6,149 nucleotides of DNA, from NCBI GenBank assembly GCA_900754605.1, contig CAAEDK010000007.1:1-6149 (forward strand), in the 5' to 3' direction. The notes beneath the pieces are model-generated. The model saw only the letters and a list, made by a program, of their open reading frames with translations, ran no database searches and had not been told where the DNA came from. Of the stretch, positions 1 through 6,119 are shown in pieces. The translations under genes were made by a program, and so were the position numbers. Every line of letters begins with the position of its first letter. Position 1 is the first letter of the stretch. This stretch comes from an uncultured Oscillospiraceae bacterium (GTDB taxonomy: Bacteria; Bacillota_A; Clostridia; Oscillospirales; Oscillospiraceae).

Positions 1-1
1 A

Positions 2-17
2 CATTGGGATCCCTCCT
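2..17 (-). promoter_or_regulatory. Ribosome binding site and start codon of a truncated minus-strand gene
   Basis: Read on the minus strand, an AGGAGGG Shine-Dalgarno sequence (positions 17-11) is followed after six bases (ATCCCA) by ATG at 4-2. This is a near-ideal arrangement, so a gene probably begins here and runs off the left edge. Only its first codon is visible, so nothing can be said of its product. It lies 75 bases downstream of the metY stop in the same direction, with a strong hairpin between them. I see no convincing promoter in that short gap, so it may depend on metY read-through or on a promoter I cannot recognise. Confidence 0.55.
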
Positions 18-33
18 GTTATTGAAACTAGAA

Positions 34-65
34 CGAGGGCGGAGCGGTGGTTCGCTCCGCCCTCG
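34..65 (-). terminator. Perfect 13-bp GC-rich hairpin after metY, probable terminator
   Basis: Bases 34-46 and 53-65 are perfect inverted repeats (13 of 13 pairs, mostly GC) around a 6-base loop. It sits 14 bases beyond the metY stop codon. In the metY direction the stem is followed by TTCTAGTTTC, a broken U-tract; in the opposite direction it is followed by CATTTTAT. It therefore resembles an intrinsic terminator with a poor tail, and could act in both directions. Because the next gene's ribosome binding site begins only 17 bases after the stem, an attenuator or mRNA-stabilising hairpin is an alternative. Confidence 0.7.
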
Positions 66-79
66 CATTTTATCTGAGG

Positions 80-1363
80 TCACACGCTGGCCAGAGCCTG
101 CTCCAGATCAGCAATAATGTCTTTGGCATCCTCGATACCAACGGAGAAGCGCACCAAATCTGGGGAGACTCCGGCGGCGGCCAATTCTGCATCGTTCATC
201 TGGCGGTGGGTAGAGGAGGCGGGGTGCAGCACACAAGTCTTGGCGTCTGCCACATGAGTGGCGATAGAGGCCAGCTTCAGACCGGCCATGAATTTCTCCG
301 CTGCGGCCCGTCCGCCCTTGACGCCAAAGATGACCACACCGCAGGTGCCGTTGGGCAAGTACTTCTGGGCCCGCTGGTGGTATTTGTCCCCAGGCAGCCC
401 GGCATACTGCACCCAGGCGATTTTTTCGTGGTCCTGGAGATACTCGGCCACGGCCTGGGCATTCTCACAGTGTTTCTTCATGCGCAGGGGCAGGGTTTCC
501 AGCCCGATATTCAGCAGGAAGCAGTTGTTGGGGGAAGGGATGGAACCCAGGTCCCGCATAAGCTGAACGGTGGCCTTGGTGATATAGGCTCCCTCCAAAC
601 CGAAACGCTGGGTGTAGGTGACTCCGTGATAGCTTTCGTCCGGGGTGGTCAGGCCGGGGAACTTGTCGGCATAGGCGTTCCAGTCGAACTTGCCGCTGTC
701 CACGATAGCGCCGCCCACGGTGAGGGCATGGCCGTCCATATACTTGGTGGTGGAGTGAGTGACGATATCACATCCCCACTGGAAGGGGTGGCAGTTCACC
801 GGTGTGGCGAAGGTGTTGTCCATGATGAGGGGTACACCGTGAGCATGGGCTGCCTTGGCGAATTTTTCAATGTCAAGGATGGTGAGGGCGGGATTGGCGA
901 TGGTCTCACCAAAGACTGCTTTGGTGTTGGGCCGGAAAGCGGCGTTCAACTCCTCCTCAGAGCACTCCGGATCTACAAATGTGAACTCAATGCCCATGCG
1001 CTTCATAGTGACAGCGAACAGGTTAAAAGTCCCGCCGTAGATGGAAGTGGAGGAGACAATATGGTCTCCACAGCCCGCAATATTGAAGATCGCATAGAAA
1101 TTGGCTGCCTGTCCGGAGGAAAGCAGCATAGCGGCGGAGCCGCCCTCCAAGGCACAGATCTTGGCTGCCACCGTGTCGTTGGTGGGGTTTTGAAGTCTGG
1201 TATAGAAATAACCGCTGCTCTCCAGGTCGAACAGCTTGCCCATTTCCTCGCTGGTCTCATAGCGGAAAGTGGTGGACTGAACGATGGGGAAATTGCGGGG
1301 CTCGCCGTTGCCTGGCCGATAACCGGCATGGAGACAATCGGTGGAGATCTGATAGTCGCTCAT
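80..1363 (-). CDS. metY: O-acetylhomoserine sulfhydrylase (PLP-dependent, Cys/Met metabolism family)
   Basis: This 427-residue protein is the usual full length for MetY-type O-acetyl-L-homoserine aminocarboxypropyltransferase, a cytoplasmic enzyme that joins O-acetylhomoserine with sulfide (or methanethiol) to make homocysteine (or methionine). Visible hallmarks are an N-terminal TDCLHAGY region, YTRLQNPTND around residues 54-63 (the Tyr and Arg that bind cofactor phosphate from the neighbouring subunit), the SSGQAA loop (82-87), the PLP-ring aspartate in MDNTF (D182), and the Schiff-base lysine in HSTTKY (K207). The C-terminal half carries LGGGRA-like and VLHPASSTHRQ segments typical of the family. 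The ATG start has an AGAGGG ribosome binding site seven bases upstream. It has its own promoter and is not part of the two-component operon upstream. The homologous cystathionine gamma-synthase and gamma-lyase are shorter, and the 427-residue length with the central insertion favours MetY. Substrate preference is inferred from family. Confidence 0.93.
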   Translation of the reverse strand: MSDYQISTDCLHAGYRPGNGEPRNFPIVQSTTFRYETSEEMGKLFDLESSGYFYTRLQNPTNDTVAAKICALEGGSAAMLLSSGQAANFYAIFNIAGCGDHIVSSTSIYGGTFNLFAVTMKRMGIEFTFVDPECSEEELNAAFRPNTKAVFGETIANPALTILDIEKFAKAAHAHGVPLIMDNTFATPVNCHPFQWGCDIVTHSTTKYMDGHALTVGGAIVDSGKFDWNAYADKFPGLTTPDESYHGVTYTQRFGLEGAYITKATVQLMRDLGSIPSPNNCFLLNIGLETLPLRMKKHCENAQAVAEYLQDHEKIAWVQYAGLPGDKYHQRAQKYLPNGTCGVVIFGVKGGRAAAEKFMAGLKLASIATHVADAKTCVLHPASSTHRQMNDAELAAAGVSPDLVRFSVGIEDAKDIIADLEQALASV

Positions 1364-1404
1364 GGAGATTCCCTCTTTCTAATCAAGATAATATACCGAT
1401 ACTA

Positions 1405-1433
1405 AGAGTACTGAGATTTTGGGGGCTTGTCAA
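1405..1433 (-). promoter_or_regulatory. Sigma-A-type promoter for metY
   Basis: On the minus strand a perfect TTGACA -35 box (1433-1428) is followed by a 17-base spacer and TACTCT (1410-1405), a poor match to the -10 consensus (3 of 6, with the conserved TA...T). Transcription from it would begin near 1398 and give a leader of about 35 bases before the ATG. Another AT-rich hexamer, TATATT, lies closer to the gene but is not correctly spaced from this -35. The leader is too short for an S-box or T-box riboswitch. The -35 lies immediately after a T-run that follows the upstream lipoprotein gene. Confidence 0.55.
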
Positions 1434-1449
1434 GAAAAAAGTGAGCAGC

Positions 1450-1947
1450 TCAGTCCTCGGGGGCAGACAGGAGTACCTGATCCAGAAGGGCTTCCTCGGC
1501 CTGCATGGTCTGGTGACTGCGGGAGTGGTAGGTGTGCCCGGCAGACTGGATCTGGATGGCGTCCACTCCATCCACTTGGCTTAGGGTGAGGACAAGGCAG
1601 TAGTCTGCCAAGGTAAGAGAAACATCGGCTAGACCTCCGTATTGTTCCGACAGGCTGAGTGTGAGCAGACCGTCCTCCAGGGACCAGCCCTGGAGTGTGA
1701 GACCATCAGGAAAGGGAGAGGTCAGGCCAATCTGAGTTGGGCCGGCGAAGAGGGCGTCCACCAGTTCTTCCACGCCGGGACCCTCTGGACCTTGATAGGG
1801 CTGGGAAAGGATAGCTGGACCGTGAGGGGTCCCTTTGGACGGGTCAGCACAGAAGTAGAGTTGGGCTGCGGAGCTGTTTCCGCCACCTCCACAGCCGGAA
1901 AGCGAGAGCGTCAGGGCCAGCATGGCCAGCAATGCGGAAGATCTCAC
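1450..1947 (-). CDS. GerMN-domain lipoprotein coupled to the sensor kinase
   Basis: This 165-residue protein has a lipoprotein signal peptide: hydrophobic residues 5-17 then a lipobox LSGC, with C19 predicted as the lipidated residue, followed by Gly-rich linker GCGGGG. The mature part (about 28-135) fits the GerMN domain known from the spore-germination protein GerM and from LpqB: an opening LYF strand, the ELVDALFAGP helix end (61-70), LTSPFPDGLTL (75-85), a WSLEDGLLTLSLS strand pair and a DYCLVLTLSQ segment. It would be anchored to the outer face of the membrane. The start is GTG, whose bases overlap the kinase stop as GTGA, with a full AGGAGGTGA ribosome binding site inside the last kinase codons (1962-1954), so translation is almost certainly coupled. 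There is no second GerMN copy, unlike GerM, which has two. Function is inferred: an accessory or sensory partner of the kinase. Confidence 0.85.
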   Translation of the reverse strand: MRSSALLAMLALTLSLSGCGGGGNSSAAQLYFCADPSKGTPHGPAILSQPYQGPEGPGVEELVDALFAGPTQIGLTSPFPDGLTLQGWSLEDGLLTLSLSEQYGGLADVSLTLADYCLVLTLSQVDGVDAIQIQSAGHTYHSRSHQTMQAEEALLDQVLLSAPED

Positions 1948-3431
1948 AGGGGTTCACCTCCTACTTCTGGAGTTTCACAGGGAAAACCGGCGGTGAATAC
2001 ACTGCCTTCGGGCTGGCGGCGCTGGGCGGTGATCCAGCCGCCATGGCGGCGTACGGTATCACGAACGATGGATAGTCCTAAACCGGTGCCGCCGGCGGCT
2101 CGAGAGCGGGCCTTATCTACTCGGTAGAAACGGTTGAATACCTTGGGAAGTTCTTCCTCTGGGATGCCGATACCAGTATCCGCCACCTCCAGCAGTACCT
2201 GATCCCCATCACGGTAGACAGAGACGAACACCTTTCCGCCAGGAAGATTGTACTTGATAGCGTTTTCCATCAGGTTAAAGCAGATCTGGTACAAGTCGTC
2301 CTCTGTACACCTCAGGGTACAGCCGGAGCGCAGACTGGCTTCTACCGTGACCTGAGCGGCATCTGCCACTGGGGTCAGCATGGACAGGGCCCGTCTAGCC
2401 ACAGCGGCCAGATCTACGATCTGGGTGATACCCACAGGCAGGCTGTCCAACCGGGTGAGGGAGAGCAGGTGCTCGGTGATGCGGGTGAGGCGGTCGGCCT
2501 CCTCTCCAATGTCCGAGACGAAGTCCCGAAGGGTCTCCTGATCCATCTCCTCGCTTTGGAGAATGGAATCAGCCAGCAGGCGGATGGAGGCAAGAGGAGT
2601 TTTCAGTTCGTGTGAGGCATCGGAGACAAAACGGCGGCGGACTTCCTCGGTGGTCTGAAGGCGGTCGGTGAGTTGGTTGAATTCTTCTGCCAAGTGGGCC
2701 AGTTCGTCCTTACCTGCCGGCTGGAGACGGTGGCCGTACTCACCTTCCCCAACCACTCGGATGGCGCCCAGAAGCGCTCCGATCCGGGCGGTAAGAACCC
2801 TGGAGAAGAGCGCGCTCACCGACAGGGCGATCACTGCCAGGACCAGGGAGATGGTGCGCAGATTTTGCTGAAGATTCATCAACAGTGCTCCCTGGGTCTG
2901 GTCTCGGTCGCAGATATAAATGGCGCCGATGGTCATATCACGGTACACAATAGGAGCAGCAGCCGTGGAGAGGAGGGTGCCCTCTTGATAGGCAGAGTAA
3001 AAAACATCATTGCCCTGCAGGGCTAGGACTACCTCCTGAAAGAGGGCGTATTGGTATTGGGGGGATGGGAACTGTTCTGATGATTCCGCACCATCATCAT
3101 TCTCCTGCTGGGTCAGACTGTCGTACAGCAGCAAGCCGGAAGGGTCAGTGACCAGGATGCGTTCCAGTCCCATGCTGTCCAGCCGGTTCATTACCCGGGC
3201 TACCTGATCGGCGGAGAGGGACTCTAATTCCATAAGGGCGGAGGACATGACAGCTGCCTGGCTGCGCAGGGAGTCCTTTTTGGAGGAGACCAGCAGGTCC
3301 TGTGCAGCCAGCAGAGGATAGGTGTTCAGCAGTACCAGCACCAGGGCCAGGATGGCCAGATAACTCATGGCATACTTGACCTGGAGTCGGGCGAAAAAAG
3401 GAATCTTCTGTTGTTCTTTCTCTGTGCTCAA
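1944..3431 (-). CDS. Membrane sensor histidine kinase (PhoR/WalK-like architecture), TTG start
   Basis: This 495-residue kinase is read from a TTG at 3431. An AAGGGG ribosome binding site lies seven bases upstream, and the start follows the response-regulator stop by 28 bases. A longer in-frame ATG at 3659 exists, but it lies deep inside the regulator gene and adds 76 residues unlike a kinase. Order of parts: transmembrane helix about 20-42; extracytoplasmic region about 43-190 with a PAS/Cache-like ILVTDPSGLLLYDS strand and a later TIGAIYICD strand; second membrane helix about 193-211; HAMP linker about 212-265; HisKA domain with H274 in SDASHELKTP as the phospho-acceptor; then HATPase with N-box NLMENAIKYN (386-395), G1 box DTGIGIP (418-424), F-box FNRFYRVDKARSR (432-444) and G2 box GTGLGLSIV (448-456). 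All catalytic motifs are intact. The signal it senses is unknown. It pairs with the regulator encoded just upstream. Confidence 0.94.
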   Translation of the reverse strand: MSTEKEQQKIPFFARLQVKYAMSYLAILALVLVLLNTYPLLAAQDLLVSSKKDSLRSQAAVMSSALMELESLSADQVARVMNRLDSMGLERILVTDPSGLLLYDSLTQQENDDGAESSEQFPSPQYQYALFQEVVLALQGNDVFYSAYQEGTLLSTAAAPIVYRDMTIGAIYICDRDQTQGALLMNLQQNLRTISLVLAVIALSVSALFSRVLTARIGALLGAIRVVGEGEYGHRLQPAGKDELAHLAEEFNQLTDRLQTTEEVRRRFVSDASHELKTPLASIRLLADSILQSEEMDQETLRDFVSDIGEEADRLTRITEHLLSLTRLDSLPVGITQIVDLAAVARRALSMLTPVADAAQVTVEASLRSGCTLRCTEDDLYQICFNLMENAIKYNLPGGKVFVSVYRDGDQVLLEVADTGIGIPEEELPKVFNRFYRVDKARSRAAGGTGLGLSIVRDTVRRHGGWITAQRRQPEGSVFTAGFPCETPEVGGEPL

Positions 3432-3459
3432 GAGACTTCCCCTTTCTGGCGGGCTATGG
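3432..3459 (-). promoter_or_regulatory. Kinase ribosome binding site deciding the TTG start
   Basis: The 28-base gap between the regulator stop and the TTG contains AGAAAGGGGAAG on the minus strand. The AGGGG core (3443-3439) is seven bases from the TTG, the expected spacing. No ATG or GTG in frame lies near it, and the next in-frame ATG downstream (residue 22) falls inside the first membrane helix without a ribosome binding site. This supports TTG as the true start. Confidence 0.7.
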
Positions 3460-4173
3460 TCATTTAGATGGGGTGGTAGAGACGGGACGGCTGCTGAGAT
3501 AGTAGCCCACGCCCCATTTGGTGCGGATATATTCAGGGTTGGCAGGATCAAGCTCCAGCTTCTCACGCAGACGGCGGACATGGACATCCACGGTGCGGTA
3601 ATCCCCGATGTATTCATAACCCCACACGACATTGAGCAGGTTTTCCCGGCTGTATACACGCCCCGGGTTGCGCATGAGCAGCTCCATCAGGTCGAATTCT
3701 TTGGCGGTGAGATCTACCGGGACGCCATCCTTCCAGGCGGAGCGTTCGTTGGGGTCCAGACGGATGTGACCCACGGTGAGGGGGCTTTTGGCCGCCTGCT
3801 TTTGTACTGCCGCACCGGAGCGGCGCAGCAGGGCGCGGACCCGAGCCTTCAGTTCCAGGATATTGAAAGGCTTGGTGATATAGTCATCTGCTCCGCACTC
3901 AAAGCCCATAATTTTGTCCGCGTCCTCCCCCTTGGCGGTGAGCATGATGACAGGCACGTTAGAGAACTCGCGGATGCGCATACAGGCCTGTAGCCCATCG
4001 ATCTTGGGCATCATGAGATCGAGGATAATCAAATCGAAATTACCCTCGCGGGCCAGTTCTACTGCTTCTTCTCCATCGTAGCCGGTCTCTACTTGATATC
4101 CCTCATTTTTTAAGTTGAAGGTGATTCCCTTCACCAGGACGCGTTCGTCGTCCACGACCAATATCTTTGCCAT
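3460..4173 (-). CDS. OmpR/PhoB-family response regulator (PhoB/WalR-like)
   Basis: This 237-residue cytoplasmic DNA-binding regulator has the full family length. The receiver domain (about 1-118) shows the acidic pair D8-D9, phospho-acceptor D52 in LILDLMMP, the switch residue T79 in VIMLTAKGED, and K101 in DDYITKPF. The C-terminal winged helix (about 130-230) has DLTAKEFDLMELL, the recognition-helix region YRTVDVHVRRLREKLE, and the closing wing IRTKWGVGYYL. The RTVDVHVRRLREK segment is shared by WalR- and PhoB-type regulators, so the subgroup cannot be settled by eye. The ATG has an AGAAGGAG ribosome binding site upstream. It follows comEA by 48 bases with no evident terminator and precedes the kinase by 28 bases, giving one operon. 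Its target genes are not visible; autoregulation at the divergent promoter region is possible but unproven. Confidence 0.95.
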   Translation of the reverse strand: MAKILVVDDERVLVKGITFNLKNEGYQVETGYDGEEAVELAREGNFDLIILDLMMPKIDGLQACMRIREFSNVPVIMLTAKGEDADKIMGFECGADDYITKPFNILELKARVRALLRRSGAAVQKQAAKSPLTVGHIRLDPNERSAWKDGVPVDLTAKEFDLMELLMRNPGRVYSRENLLNVVWGYEYIGDYRTVDVHVRRLREKLELDPANPEYIRTKWGVGYYLSSRPVSTTPSK

Positions 4174-4221
4174 AGCTTGAAACTCCTTCTATTCTGAACC
4201 AGTAGGCAGTAGGTTGCCAGG

Positions 4222-4626
4222 TCAGTCTGGGGCGGATGCGCAGATATACGGGCGCAAGGCTTCCAATGTGGCATCCCCGATCCCGGATACCTCTGTCAGT
4301 TGGTCTATTGTACGAAAAGGCCCGTGCTCTGCCCGGTAGGAGGCGATGGCCTCTGCCTTGGCTGGGCCGATGCCTGGCAGACGCTCCAGATCCTTCGGCG
4401 CAGCAGTGTTCAAATCGATGACCTCTCCCTCGAGCAGGCTGTCCGGGCGGCCTATGCTGCTCGTACTTGTGTTAGGCTGGAGCGGGACATTGCCGTCCGG
4501 CTGGGCGGCGGTGATGGTATACGGCTCCGGACTGCGCTGTCCTGCCAGAAACCAGCCGCCTGTAAACAGGACAAAACCGGCGGTAAGCAGCAGGGCAAAC
4601 TTCTCATACCGGGGTAGATCCGCCAT
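4222..4626 (-). CDS. comEA: Short ComEA-like helix-hairpin-helix DNA-binding membrane protein
   Basis: This 134-residue protein has one N-terminal membrane helix (about 9-28), then a Pro/Ser/Thr-rich linker (about 31-66), then the ComEA-type DNA-binding domain (about 68-128) with VIDLNTAAPKDLERLPGIGPAKAEAI and the second hairpin VSGIGDATLEAL. In transformable bacteria ComEA binds incoming double-stranded DNA outside the membrane and passes it to the ComEC channel. B. subtilis ComEA is longer, about 205 residues, with an oligomerisation (SLBB-like) domain between anchor and HhH; here only a short linker occupies that place. No comEB or comEC lies next to it. The ATG at 4626 has an AGGAGGG ribosome binding site (4641-4635) eight bases upstream. 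It is the first gene of the operon with the two-component system, which is unusual for comEA. Whether it serves DNA uptake here or another envelope role is not shown. Confidence 0.88.
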   Translation of the reverse strand: MADLPRYEKFALLLTAGFVLFTGGWFLAGQRSPEPYTITAAQPDGNVPLQPNTSTSSIGRPDSLLEGEVIDLNTAAPKDLERLPGIGPAKAEAIASYRAEHGPFRTIDQLTEVSGIGDATLEALRPYICASAPD

Positions 4627-4646
4627 ATTTTTCTCCCTCCTGACGC

Positions 4647-4675
4647 TTGCGGAGTGGTGGGGCGTTTGTTATAAT
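4647..4675 (+). promoter_or_regulatory. Candidate promoter of the carboxypeptidase gene, overlapping the divergent one
   Basis: On the plus strand a perfect TATAAT (4670-4675) has TTGCGG (4647-4652) 17 bases upstream, matching the -35 consensus only in TTG. Transcription would start near 4682 and give a leader of about 76 bases. Its -10 hexamer shares four bases with the -10 of the divergent comEA promoter (4668-4673), so two polymerases could not occupy both at once. A second AT-rich stretch at 4728-4740 (TATTATACCATAT) could hold an alternative -10, but lacks a good -35 at the right spacing. Confidence 0.45.
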
Positions 4676-4701
4676 AAAGTTTACATATTATTGCAACGCC
4701 C
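4660..4701. repeat. Imperfect inverted repeat across the divergent promoters
   Basis: GGGCGTT (4660-4666) pairs with AACGCCC (4695-4701), then after a one-base bulge G4668 pairs with C4694, and ATAATA (4671-4676) pairs with TATTAT (4686-4691). The centre is 9 bases. The dyad covers both -10 boxes and the comEA -35. Since both predicted transcripts start inside or beyond it, it would act mainly as DNA, for example as an operator, rather than as an RNA hairpin. No known regulator motif is recognised. Confidence 0.5.
4668..4696 (-). promoter_or_regulatory. Promoter of the comEA-regulator-kinase-lipoprotein operon
   Basis: On the minus strand TTGCAA (4696-4691) and TATAAC (4673-4668) are separated by exactly 17 bases. 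The -35 matches TTGACA at four positions and the -10 matches TATAAT at five. Transcription would start near 4661, leaving a leader of about 35 bases before the comEA ribosome binding site and ATG. This is the best promoter upstream of the operon; I saw no comparable one before the regulator or kinase genes. Confidence 0.65.
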
Positions 4702-4711
4702 GACTGGTCGG
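4700..4711. repeat. Small dyad CCGAC-TG-GTCGG in the carboxypeptidase leader
   Basis: Two perfect 5-base arms are separated by two bases, which is too tight a loop for a stable RNA hairpin but suits a protein-binding dyad. It lies just upstream of the comEA -35 and inside the untranslated leader of the carboxypeptidase gene. It overlaps the end of the larger inverted repeat by two bases. Chance occurrence cannot be excluded. Confidence 0.25.
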
Positions 4712-4757
4712 TCCCAATTCATCTTTTTATTATACCATATACATGGAGAATTGCCCA

Positions 4758-6119
4758 ATGAAAAAATCACGTTTTCTGTCGCTGGTCCTCACGTTATCTG
4801 TGTTGGCGGCCATATTTCTGCCAATGTCCGCCTCTGCGCTGGAGGAACCGGCGCTGAGTTGTACCCATGCAGTTCTGCTGGATGCCAATTACAATGAAGT
4901 CCTGTATGATAAGGGGGCCTATGAAAAAGCTTATCCCGCCAGTATCACCAAGGTGATGACCTCTCTGCTGGTGCTGGAGGCAATCCAGGCGGGAAAGCTT
5001 GCTCCTGATACCCCTATTACAGCTTCGGCTGCGGCGGCGCAGATCCCAGAAGGAAGTTCTACGGCCAATATCAAGGCGGGGGAAGTGCTAACGGTAGAAC
5101 AGCTGCTGTATTGTTTGCTGCTCCCTTCAGCCAACGAGGCGGCTCAGATCCTGGCGGAGGCGGTAGACGGGGATCAGGCGGCCTTCGTAGAGCACATGAA
5201 TCAGCGGGCCAAGGATCTGGGGTGCCAGGGGACTCATTTTGTAAATGTCCATGGCTTCCATGATCCCAACCACTATACCACCGCCTACGACATTGCTCTG
5301 ATGATGCAGGCGGCCATGAAGTATGAGCTGTTTCAGACAATCATTACCAGCCCCAACCATGTGATCCCTGCCACCAACCTGTCGGAGGAGAGGACGGTCC
5401 GCAATACAAACGCTCTCACTTCCAACTGGACATATACCGGGTATCTTTACCGCAAGGGTACTGGGGGCAAGACAGGTTCCACCGATGAGGCGGGCAAGTG
5501 CCTGGTAGAGACGGCGAAGGATGGAGATACTTATCTGATCTCGGTCATCCTGGGTTCCGGTCCGGTGACGGACAGCAATGGAGAGGAACGCCAAGGCCAG
5601 TTTTATGAGACGATCCGCTTGCTGGACTGGGGATTTGACAGCTTCCGACGAGTCACTTTGGCCCCGGAAGGTACGCTGGTAGCCAAGGTCAAGGTTAACC
5701 TGTCTACCCAGGCGGATGAGGTGAATGTGAAACCTCAGGGTGAAGTCACCCGTACTTTGCCCAAGGATGTGGATCTAGATCGGGTAGAGATGGTTCCTCG
5801 CCTGTTTAGTGAGAGTGTGGATGCCCCTGTGGAGGCCGGCCAAGTGTTGGGAACTATGGTGCTCAGCTATGAGGGAACGGAGTATGGTACGCTGGATTTA
5901 GTGGCCGACACTTCGGTGGAGCGTTCACAGCTGCTGTATTATAAAGCTCAGGTAGAGCAATTCTTCCAGCACGCTGGGGTCAAACTGATCTTGGTGGTGG
6001 CGCTGATCGTTGTAGTGGTAGTTTTGCTGCGGCTGTTGGTGTTCCGCAGATCTCGGCGCTACCGCGCCGGTGTTGGATCTGGCCGGAGAGGTCATTACAG
6101 TGGACGCCGCCGCCGCTGA
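4758..6119 (+). CDS. D-alanyl-D-alanine carboxypeptidase (DacA/DacF-type penicillin-binding protein)
   Basis: This 453-residue serine DD-carboxypeptidase removes the terminal D-Ala from peptidoglycan pentapeptide stems outside the membrane, limiting cross-linking. It has a signal peptide (residues 1-27, cleavage after ASA), then peptidase S11 motifs: SITK with nucleophile S62 and K65, SAN (124-126), and KTG (238-240) in the context TGGKTGSTDEAG. The DacA-type beta-rich C-terminal domain follows (about 295-390). A C-terminal membrane helix (about 408-429) then replaces the amphipathic anchor of E. coli PBP5, and an Arg-rich tail (430-453) is cytoplasmic. The ATG at 4758 is chosen because it gives a MKKS signal-peptide start and has GGAG nine bases upstream; the in-frame ATGs at 4647 and 4743 lack both. 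It is transcribed away from the comEA operon. Whether it is vegetative (DacA) or sporulation-related (DacF) is not decidable from sequence; no sigma-F or sigma-G-like promoter was recognised. Confidence 0.95.
   Translation: MKKSRFLSLVLTLSVLAAIFLPMSASALEEPALSCTHAVLLDANYNEVLYDKGAYEKAYPASITKVMTSLLVLEAIQAGKLAPDTPITASAAAAQIPEGSSTANIKAGEVLTVEQLLYCLLLPSANEAAQILAEAVDGDQAAFVEHMNQRAKDLGCQGTHFVNVHGFHDPNHYTTAYDIALMMQAAMKYELFQTIITSPNHVIPATNLSEERTVRNTNALTSNWTYTGYLYRKGTGGKTGSTDEAGKCLVETAKDGDTYLISVILGSGPVTDSNGEERQGQFYETIRLLDWGFDSFRRVTLAPEGTLVAKVKVNLSTQADEVNVKPQGEVTRTLPKDVDLDRVEMVPRLFSESVDAPVEAGQVLGTMVLSYEGTEYGTLDLVADTSVERSQLLYYKAQVEQFFQHAGVKLILVVALIVVVVVLLRLLVFRRSRRYRAGVGSGRRGHYSGRRRR

Noticed and set aside
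47..1405. A 452-codon open reading frame on the plus strand lying antisense across all of metY.
   Set aside because: It mirrors metY completely, has no recognisable domain, a Gly/Val/His-rich composition typical of antisense frames in GC-rich DNA, and its start lies in the terminator hairpin without a ribosome binding site.
1364..1449. A methionine-responsive riboswitch (S-box or T-box) upstream of metY.
   Set aside because: The gap is only 86 bases and the predicted leader about 35 bases, too short for either element, and no matching conserved motif is present.
1435..1452. Possible terminator after the GerMN lipoprotein: TGAG-CTG-CTCA followed by a run of six T on the minus strand.
   Set aside because: The stem has only four pairs with a three-base loop and includes the stop codon. 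The T-run is suggestive, but the hairpin is too weak to claim.
3432..3659. N-terminal 76-residue extension of the sensor kinase from the ATG at 3659.
   Set aside because: It overlaps the regulator gene for 200 bases in another frame, carries no kinase-like or membrane features, and a better start with a ribosome binding site exists at 3431.
3367..3993. A 208-codon plus-strand frame opposite the response regulator and kinase start.
   Set aside because: It is antisense to two well-supported genes, shows no known motif and no ribosome binding site, so it is a shadow frame.
4200..4213. Tandem CAGTAGG repeat (two copies) between comEA and the response regulator.
   Set aside because: Two 7-base copies in a 48-base spacer have no evident role and are compatible with chance; no terminator or promoter is formed.
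4647..4757. 37-residue N-terminal extension of the carboxypeptidase from ATG 4647.
   Set aside because: It would precede the signal peptide and be translated through the promoter region, without a ribosome binding site; the start at 4758 gives a canonical signal peptide.
5127..5594. 155-codon minus-strand frame inside the carboxypeptidase gene.
   Set aside because: It is antisense to the conserved catalytic domain, has no ribosome binding site and no recognisable motif.
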